Part shown: positions 58,342 through 64,000 of the stretch, one piece after another
Numbering within the stretch: position 1 is the stretch's first letter
How the letters are laid out: each line of letters opens with the position of its first letter
Assembly: GCA_965249685.1 (NCBI GenBank)
Contig: CBDFMN010000003.1
Location: 2,852,001-2,916,000 of the forward strand
Length of the DNA stretch: 64,000 nucleotides
Source of the DNA: RH-AL1 sp965249685
Lineage (GTDB): Bacteria > Pseudomonadota > Alphaproteobacteria > Rhizobiales > Beijerinckiaceae
Reading direction: 5' to 3'
Notes under the pieces: model-generated
What the model was told of the DNA's origin: nothing
The model's input: the letters and a program-made list of their open reading frames with translations, nothing else
Database searches by the model: none
Translations under genes and position numbers: made by a program

Positions 58342-58737
58342 TCATTCAGAAAAGGTGTACGAACAGACCTTGTTGCCGGCCGGATCGCAGAGATAGGCGG
58401 CATAGGCGCCCGGCAGATGACTACGCGCTCCGGGCGCACCCTCGTTGGACCCGCCGTTGGCAAGCCCGGCGGCATGGAAGGCATCCACCTCGGCAGGTGT
58501 GGCGGCCGCAAACCCGACGGTCGCGCCGTTGCTCGAAGGCGGCTCACCGTTGCCGGGCTTCCCGATGACGAGAGCCGGCTTGTCCTTGCCGTACAGCATC
58601 CAGCCGTCGCCGAAGGGGCCCATATTCTTTACGCCAAGCGGCTCCAGCGCCGCATCGTAGAATTTGGCCGAGGAGGCGACATCCCTGGCCCCGAGGAAGA
58701 CGTGCGAAAAAACACCGTCACCGGAAATTACAGCCAT
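58342..58737 (-). CDS. VOC superfamily (glyoxalase/bleomycin-resistance-like) protein
   Basis: A 131-residue protein with the vicinal-oxygen-chelate fold. The first beta-alpha module reads FSHVFLGARDVASSAKFYDAAL and the second ends with YAAYLCDPAGNKVCSY. Candidate metal ligands are the His in FSHV and one acidic residue near the C-terminus, where DPAGN is typical. Members act as lyases, dioxygenases or resistance proteins; the specific reaction cannot be assigned. Stand-alone gene, convergent to the fds operon. Confidence 0.83.
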   Translation of the reverse strand: MAVISGDGVFSHVFLGARDVASSAKFYDAALEPLGVKNMGPFGDGWMLYGKDKPALVIGKPGNGEPPSSNGATVGFAAATPAEVDAFHAAGLANGGSNEGAPGARSHLPGAYAAYLCDPAGNKVCSYTFSE

Positions 58738-59322
58738 GGTTGAATGTCCTCTAGGTTAGCTGCGCCCGTACCCACTCAATATCGGCGTCGGCCCGTTGTA
58801 CGTCGCAAAGCCGCGCTGCAATATCAACCGCCCTGCGGTATTGGCGTCAAGACACCGTTTGTCATCTTCTGATCCGCAATTGTGCACGTGGTCAAGCTCG
58901 GAAGCTGGGCCTGCAGATCGAGGTCGGGGGCGATGCGAAGAGGCGGGCCGGTGACTTCTTGATGGCATAGCCTCGCGGTCGCGCCGACTGGCCGGTATGA
59001 TCACCGTGACGTCACGAGCAAAGTCAATCGCGAATATTCACCGTAATGAAGCCGCTGACTTCACTTACGTATAGGTCCGATCCCGAACCTATCGGCTTAA
59101 CAGGTCGTGCAGGGAACCTTAAGCGCGACGCTCGGACACCGATAGCTTCATTACAGTATCGGCAGGCTCGACCTGTCGTTCTGAGCCAACCGACGCGCGG
59201 GACGGCCTCGACGTGCGCGCACAAGAAGTCAGGGCAAGAGTTTGGAATAAGTCTAACTATAAACTAGGCTCTGCGACGTTTTGGTCTTAGAAGCCGGGCG
59301 TGATGGCTCCTAGAACCCGCCG
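58738..59322. other. 585-base interval upstream of the Nramp gene
   Basis: No gene is supported. The 3' half (59000-59280) is less GC-rich than the surroundings and contains several short inverted repeats. It probably includes the promoters for both flanking genes. I could not identify a known manganese or magnesium riboswitch. Confidence 0.4.
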
Positions 59323-60597
59323 ATGACAACGAGTGGTGACCATATCGTGGCTTCGGACATTGAATTTCCTCTTGCCACCCGAACATCGCTGAACTGGCGA
59401 CGCGTCGCGACTGTCGCCGGTCCGGGAATCGTTGTCATGCTGGCCGATACCGACGCCGGCAGCGTGGTCACCGCCGCTCAGAGCGGTGCACAATGGGGTT
59501 ACCGGCTCCTCCTGTTCCAATTCATTCTGATTCCCGTGCTCTACATTGTGCAGGAGCTAACGGTGCGGCTCGGTATTGTCACCGGTGAGGGCCACGCCGC
59601 GCTCATCAAACATCATTTCGGGCTTTTCTGGGCCTGGGTTTCTGTCGCAACCTTGATGATCGCGTGCCTTGGCGCGCTGCTGACCGAGTTGAGTGGGCTC
59701 GCGGGCATCGGCGACCTGATGGGCGTGCCGACTTGGATCACGATGGCACTTACCGTGGCCACGCTCACGCTGATGGCGGTATCGGGTTCCTATCGCAGTG
59801 TTGAACGGATCGCACTTGCAGTCGGCGCGTTCGAGTTTGCGTTTCTTGTCGTTGCGGCGCTCGCCAGCCCTAGCTTCGGCGATCTGGCCCGTCAGAGCGT
59901 TCAGATCCCGATCGCAGATCCGAAGTACTTGCTGTTGGTCTCGGCCAACATAGGGGCCGTGATCATGCCATGGATGGTCTTCTACCAGCAGTCCGCCGTC
60001 ATCGAGAAAGGTCTCGGCCTCGATGACTTGAAAGCCGCACGGGCCGATACGGCATTCGGTTCCGTCGTGACCCAGCTGATCATGGCTGCGGTCCTGGTCG
60101 CCTCTGCCGCCGCCCTCTCGCGCGGCAAAGCCCCCTCGCTCGACACCGTTCAACAGATTGCCGAGGCGCTGACGAGCGTCTTGGGTCCGACCGCGGGCCG
60201 TTTTTGCTTCGGCCTAGGGGTAGCCGGTGCCGCCATCGTCGCCGCCATCGTGGTGACGCTGACGGCAGCGCGTACGCTCGGCGAGCTGCTGGGTTACAGT
60301 CACACGCTTGAGAAGCCGTTGCAGGAGGCGCCGCTGTTTTACGGTATCTATGCCATGGCTCTGGTGGTCGGCGCGGCGATTGTCCTGTCGGGCGCAAACC
60401 TCATCACCTTGTCGGTCGGCGTGCAGGTCATGAACGCTATGCTGCTCCCGATCGTCTTGACGTTCCTGTACCTGCTAGCCCGGCGGCTCCCGGCGCCCTA
60501 CCGGCTCTCGGGCCGGTACGCCGTTCTTGTCGCGATCGTCATGATTGTAACGGTCGTGTTGGGATTGTACGCAGGGATTGCAGGAAGCTTTCTCTGA
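59323..60597 (+). CDS. Nramp-family divalent metal transporter with altered metal-site motifs
   Basis: Membrane transporter of 424 residues with 11 predicted helices and the Nramp fold. In helix 1 the usual Asp-Pro-Gly-Asn is replaced by DTDAGS (42-47), and in helix 6 the usual Met-Pro-His is MPW (215-217). Both changes hit the Mn/Fe-binding site. Such replacements are known in Nramp-related proteins that carry Mg2+ (NRMT) and in other outgroups. The neighbouring regions (YQQSAVIEKG; ARTLGELLGY) fit the family. The ion carried is therefore uncertain; Mg2+ is one option. Confidence 0.82.
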   Translation: MTTSGDHIVASDIEFPLATRTSLNWRRVATVAGPGIVVMLADTDAGSVVTAAQSGAQWGYRLLLFQFILIPVLYIVQELTVRLGIVTGEGHAALIKHHFGLFWAWVSVATLMIACLGALLTELSGLAGIGDLMGVPTWITMALTVATLTLMAVSGSYRSVERIALAVGAFEFAFLVVAALASPSFGDLARQSVQIPIADPKYLLLVSANIGAVIMPWMVFYQQSAVIEKGLGLDDLKAARADTAFGSVVTQLIMAAVLVASAAALSRGKAPSLDTVQQIAEALTSVLGPTAGRFCFGLGVAGAAIVAAIVVTLTAARTLGELLGYSHTLEKPLQEAPLFYGIYAMALVVGAAIVLSGANLITLSVGVQVMNAMLLPIVLTFLYLLARRLPAPYRLSGRYAVLVAIVMIVTVVLGLYAGIAGSFL

Positions 60598-61023
60598 CGG
60601 TTGCTACGATTAAGATGAACGGTTTGCAGCAGGCCGATCCAGTTTTGCATAAAACGGGCTTCGCTCGATGGTCTTCAAATCGACAAGTCCGCACATCGTG
60701 CAATCGACGAGGCATCGTGTCCGAATATCGTTCCGAGTCGCTTGGCGCAGCCGCGCTTTGATGCATGCCTTGCGGGTCGTGCGGGCGTCAGCAGCCCGAT
60801 GATGCGGCGGCGGCAAGGTCGCTATGTCGAGGATGGGTCGGGTTGCGCGGCCGGCGATTATCGGGATCGTCCGGCGAGACCGCCCAGGCTGCCCTGGAAG
60901 GCGAGCGACGCGACTGGCCAGTCTTGGTCGGAAGGAGGCGGGCAGGTCTGAAGCACCCCGGGCCATGACGCTGCCGTTGGTGTGAATTCGGCCTCACGAT
61001 CGCGATCGCCCCATTGAGGCCGA
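60598..61023. other. 426-base interval without a supported gene
   Basis: A minus-strand frame at 60610-60780 gives a Cys-containing, protein-like end (RTRCLVDCTMCGL), but it matches no family I recognise and lacks start signals. It might be a remnant. The interval separates convergent genes. Confidence 0.35.
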
Positions 61024-61911
61024 TTATCCCAGATGCTCCACCGCCATCTCGACGAAGCTCTTCAGCTTCGGCGTTTTTCGCCGGTCGGGGTGGAACAGCA
61101 GGTGAATAGGACGCGAGGGCGTCTCGTAGTTCGGCAACACCCGGACGAGCTGCCCGGCTGCAAGGTGGGGACGCGCCAGGTCTTCTGCGACCAGTATCAA
61201 GCCGTATCCCGCGAGCGCAGCAAGAAGCAACGCGGCGGCGTTATTGACCCTGAGGCGGCCGTGGATCGTGGCCTCGAACGTGCAACCATCCCGAACAAAG
61301 CGCCAATCACTCACCATCGGCTCGGGCCAGTTGGCGAAGGCCACGCATTCATGGTCGCTCAGGTCCGATGGTGTCGACGGTATCCCCCGCTTGTCGAGGT
61401 AAGCGGGCGACGCGCAGGCGATCGTCCGGAAGGGTGCCAGCTGTACCCGCTGGAAGTTCGATACCGTCGGAGCGCCGATCCGGAAAACCGCCTCAAAGCC
61501 GTCGTCGACAAGGTCGACGAAGCGGTCATTAAGAACAAGGTCGACATCGACCCCCGGATGGTCGCTCAAGTATCGCGTGACCAGCGGTGTCAGGCTGTGA
61601 GCCCCGAAAGAAACCGGCGCGTTGACGCGTAGGCGCCCTCGCGGTGTGCCCCTAGCCTCGTCGGCAAGTGCATCCGACCAATCGACTTCCGCCAGCACGA
61701 CTTTGCACCGTTCGTAATAGGTCTTGCCGATCTCCGTCAGCCCTTGCTTGCGGGTCGTGCGGTTGAGCAGGCGTGTCCCCAGTCGCGCCTCCAGGTAGGT
61801 CACGTGCTTCGCCACCATCTGCGGCGAGATGCCGAGCGCCGATGCGGTTGCTGCAAAGGAGCCGCTTTCGACTGTCTTCACGAACGCGGCCATGCTGGAG
61901 AGACGATCCAT
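61024..61911 (-). CDS. LysR family transcriptional regulator
   Basis: DNA-binding regulator of 295 residues with an N-terminal winged helix-turn-helix (about 1-60: SSMAAFVKTVESGSF, then ATASALGISPQMVAKHV) and a substrate-binding domain. The start is ATG 61911, seven bases after AAGGAGTG, which is strong evidence; the frame extends to 62073 without homology. It belongs to the group with short N-termini close to CrgA/YafC-like regulators. It is divergent from the F420/NADP-reductase-like gene, 119 bases away, and is likely to control it. Confidence 0.9.
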   Translation of the reverse strand: MDRLSSMAAFVKTVESGSFAATASALGISPQMVAKHVTYLEARLGTRLLNRTTRKQGLTEIGKTYYERCKVVLAEVDWSDALADEARGTPRGRLRVNAPVSFGAHSLTPLVTRYLSDHPGVDVDLVLNDRFVDLVDDGFEAVFRIGAPTVSNFQRVQLAPFRTIACASPAYLDKRGIPSTPSDLSDHECVAFANWPEPMVSDWRFVRDGCTFEATIHGRLRVNNAAALLLAALAGYGLILVAEDLARPHLAAGQLVRVLPNYETPSRPIHLLFHPDRRKTPKLKSFVEMAVEHLG

Positions 61912-62030
61912 TCCACACTCCTTGTTGGGAGACCTGGTTTCAGGGCGCCATTTATCGGCCAAACACAAGGGTCCATCCTCGTCGTTCAGAGGGTGGTCCC
62001 CCGCCGCTTGAGTTCGCGAAAGGCACAAAT

Positions 62031-62726
62031 ATGAAAATCGGCATGATCGGCGCTGGTAACATTGGCGGCGCACTGACCCGGTTGTGCCGGGCCGCTGGGC
62101 ACGAGGTTACGATTGCCAATTCGCGCGGACCTGCCTCTCTGGCGCAACTGTCGGCGGAAACCGGCGCGCATGCGGCTGCGGTCGAAGACGCTGTTCGTGG
62201 CCAGGGGGTGGTCGTCGTCACCATCCCCCTCCACAAAATACCTAGTCTGCCCCACGACCTCTTCGCTGCCATGCCCGCCGACCTCGTCGTGATCGACACC
62301 AGCAACTACTACCCGCAACAGCGCGACGGCCGACTGGCCGCAATCGAGGATGGCAGCACTGAAAGCCAATGGGTCGGGCAGCAGTTGCGGCGTCCGGTGG
62401 TAAAGGCCTTCAACTCCATCCTCGCGACGCATCTGCAAGCGGGGGCAAAGCCCGCCGGCGCACCGGGCCGGATCGCGTTGGCGGTGGCGGGCGACGACGC
62501 CCGGGCCAAAGCGAACGTAATGGCCCTGATCGATGGCATTGGTTTCGACGCGGTGGACGCGGGAACGATCGCGGAATCGTGGCGTCAGCAGCCGGGCTCC
62601 CCCGGCTATCTGAAGGACTACGACGTTGCCGGCGTGCGGCATGCGCTCGCTGAAGCGACAAACGCGCGCAAGCCAGAATGGCGCGCTACGCCAAACAGTC
62701 CTGGAACATACGCATCGCCGGCCTGA
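62031..62726 (+). CDS. NADPH-dependent F420 reductase-like oxidoreductase
   Basis: A 231-residue protein with an N-terminal Rossmann domain (GMIGAGNIGG at residues 4-13). It belongs to the F420-dependent NADP reductase-like family (NADP_Rdtase) that, in Proteobacteria lacking F420, probably uses other substrates. Conserved blocks: VVVTIPLHKIP, VVIDTSNYYP and VKAFNSI. Divergent from the LysR gene, which supports regulation by it. Start ATG 62031 has AAAGG upstream. Confidence 0.85.
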   Translation: MKIGMIGAGNIGGALTRLCRAAGHEVTIANSRGPASLAQLSAETGAHAAAVEDAVRGQGVVVVTIPLHKIPSLPHDLFAAMPADLVVIDTSNYYPQQRDGRLAAIEDGSTESQWVGQQLRRPVVKAFNSILATHLQAGAKPAGAPGRIALAVAGDDARAKANVMALIDGIGFDAVDAGTIAESWRQQPGSPGYLKDYDVAGVRHALAEATNARKPEWRATPNSPGTYASPA

Positions 62727-62771
62727 TGCAGGCTCGAACCGACCCTTTTCATTCTTACCGAAAGCCGTCGC

Positions 62772-63434
62772 ATGCAAAATCGCCTATCTCTCGTCGCAGC
62801 CACGCTCGGCGCAATGACAATCGCAAGCATCCCTCTTGGTCCGGTGCTGGTCTCCGCGGCGTCCGCCCAATCCGCACCGCAAGCCGCCTCGGCGATCCCG
62901 GCCGCATTGTCGGCTAACGATCGTCTGGCCGAGTTAGGGCCGGAGGGCGAGGAATTGGCGAAGCGGGTCGGAATTTGGGATGCAAGCTTCACTGAATGGG
63001 AGAAGCAGGGGGCTGCGCCCTCGACGACCGGCGGCCTGGTGGCGGAACGCGAGATGATCGGCTCGATGTTGCAGGAGAAGCTGCACACGGGTCCGGGCGC
63101 GCCCGGCCGGGCCTGGACGCGCCTGGACGATCTCACCTTCAACCGCGTCACCAGCCGCTGGGACTACATGTCGATGGATACACGCGCCGCCGTCGGCTTA
63201 ATGCCTGCCTGGAGTCTCGACCGCGACCCGGCGAGCCGCATCTTCGTCAGCTTCATGCCTTTCGCGATGGCTGGGGATGGGGCGACCGTGACGGGGCAGC
63301 TCCTGAGGATGGAGCAAATCATCACGGAGCTCGATGCCGACCACGAGACGAAGGACCAGTATTTCCTGCCTGCGGACGGCAGCGGGACCAAGTGGCTCGC
63401 CAAGCGCTACACCTATGTCCGGCGGCCGAAATGA
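62772..63434 (+). CDS. secreted DUF1579-like protein
   Basis: A 220-residue exported protein with a signal peptide (1-32, ending SAQS). The mature part resembles DUF1579-type lipocalin-like proteins: a Trp-containing strand (IWDASFTEWE), a repeating strand pattern with SRWDYMSMDT, and a final strand with YTYVRR. Function is unknown. It follows the F420-reductase-like gene by 45 bases and is probably in the same transcript. Confidence 0.65.
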   Translation: MQNRLSLVAATLGAMTIASIPLGPVLVSAASAQSAPQAASAIPAALSANDRLAELGPEGEELAKRVGIWDASFTEWEKQGAAPSTTGGLVAEREMIGSMLQEKLHTGPGAPGRAWTRLDDLTFNRVTSRWDYMSMDTRAAVGLMPAWSLDRDPASRIFVSFMPFAMAGDGATVTGQLLRMEQIITELDADHETKDQYFLPADGSGTKWLAKRYTYVRRPK

Positions 63435-63702
63435 GCCCTGGACCGATTAGAACGGAGCGCGCTCCATGCCGTGGTGAACGCTATCGCCCGTCCCGGGCCG
63501 ATCGCCACGTGATTGGGGGCGTACTCGATGATGCGATCGGCCAGCGATCTGCGCTCCGCGAACCCCGACAAGCGTCCGAGCATGCGTCCGGGACGACCGA
63601 TGGAATTGTCATACCGTACGACCATGACCACGTTTCCTATAAACCGCCGCGAACGAAGTCGTTATCGCCGCGTTGCTCCGCTAACTTTCAATTAGCGGTG
63701 AC

Positions 63703-64000
63703 ATGCAAATCCATTTCGACGCCCTTGGCGGTGTAGCCGGCGACATGTTCGTCGCCGCGCTCCTCGATGCCTTTCCGGACCACCGCGACAATGTTATGCG
63801 GAGCGTCGCGGCGGCCTCCGCCAACACTCCCATTGCTTGTGAATTGACGCCGCATAACGATGGCGTTCTGCAGGGCCATCGTTTCATCGTGAAGGCGCCG
63901 GCGTCGGGCGGGCATACTCATATTCACACGCATGAACGTGGCGTGGATCACGGGCATCGGCACTGGTCAGACATCCGGGCGCAGCTCGTCGGCGCCGATC
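63703..64000 (+). CDS. larC: nickel pincer cofactor biosynthesis protein LarC (5' part)
   Basis: The start of a gene cut by the window edge; 99 codons are visible. The N-terminal motif MQIHFDALGGVAGDMFVAAL is that of LarC, and a His-rich stretch (THIHTHERGVDHGHRHW) leads to SDIRAQL, also typical. LarC inserts nickel into the pyridinium dithiocarboxylate cofactor of lactate racemase and related enzymes. ATG 63703; the reading frame runs off at 64000 without a stop. Partners larB, larE or a LarA-type enzyme would be expected downstream. Confidence 0.85.
   Translation, partial: MQIHFDALGGVAGDMFVAALLDAFPDHRDNVMRSVAAASANTPIACELTPHNDGVLQGHRFIVKAPASGGHTHIHTHERGVDHGHRHWSDIRAQLVGAD

Noticed and set aside
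59000..59280. Possible metal riboswitch upstream of the Nramp-like gene
   Set aside because: Short inverted repeats exist, but I could not match them to a known Mn or Mg riboswitch core.

Overview
The window is a GC-rich chromosomal segment of an alphaproteobacterium, most likely in the order Hyphomicrobiales (Rhizobiales). This rests on the 16S/23S rRNA operon with tRNA-Ile and tRNA-Ala in the spacer and tRNA-fMet after the 5S, on a 23S with an extra stem-loop at helix 9, and on the gene repertoire (PetABC, CydAB with CydDC, NAD-dependent FdsGBAD formate dehydrogenase, PaoABC aldehyde oxidoreductase, hybrid kinases). I cannot fix the genus from sequence alone. Start codons are often not ATG: GTG for petA and the hybrid kinase, TTG for hemF and paoA.

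Layout. 1-5.5 kb: a secreted DUF992 protein, a GtrA protein, the trmL-hemF pair, and the petABC operon for cytochrome bc1. 5.5-11.9 kb: hairpin, rRNA promoter with boxA, 16S, tRNA-Ile(GAT), tRNA-Ala(TGC), 23S, 5S, tRNA-fMet. 12.8-19.4 kb: a tightly overlapping MoxR / DUF58 / DUF4381 / vWA / vWA / TPR / BatD-like operon that resembles the accessory half of a methanol dehydrogenase (mxa) cluster but has no dehydrogenase gene here. 19.5-27.1 kb (minus strand): a KaiC-like ATPase coupled to a hybrid histidine kinase, and paoABC. 27.4-35.7 kb: a photolyase-type flavoprotein with its two domains apparently in swapped order, an MHYT-PAS histidine kinase, an EAL phosphodiesterase, HflX, an RNase J-like metallo-beta-lactamase protein and a small membrane protein. 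36-42.4 kb (minus strand): cydA-cydB-(77-aa membrane protein)-cydD-cydC for a cyanide-insensitive type bd oxidase and its assembly exporter. 42.9-51.9 kb: DUF2461, a lytic transglycosylase, a cation/proton antiporter with a C-terminal nucleotide-binding domain, a TRAP transporter (P-Q-M), an M14 peptidase and an orphan BrnA-type antitoxin. 52-58 kb: a decayed short-chain dehydrogenase and the fdsGBAD operon. 58-64 kb: a VOC protein, a divergent Nramp-family transporter, a LysR regulator divergent from an F420/NADP-reductase-like gene, a secreted DUF1579-like protein and the 5' end of larC, cut by the window edge.

Functional theme: much of the window serves electron transport and redox chemistry. 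Formate and aldehydes are oxidised (Fds in the cytoplasm, Pao in the periplasm), and electrons can leave through bc1 or the bd oxidase. No CRISPR array, prophage or intact insertion sequence is visible. The most unusual items are the permuted photolyase-like protein, the KaiC/pseudo-receiver kinase pair, the small ORF fitted exactly between two vWA genes, the extra membrane protein inside the cyd operon, the Nramp protein with altered metal-site motifs, and two genes whose best ribosome-binding site points at an ATC codon.
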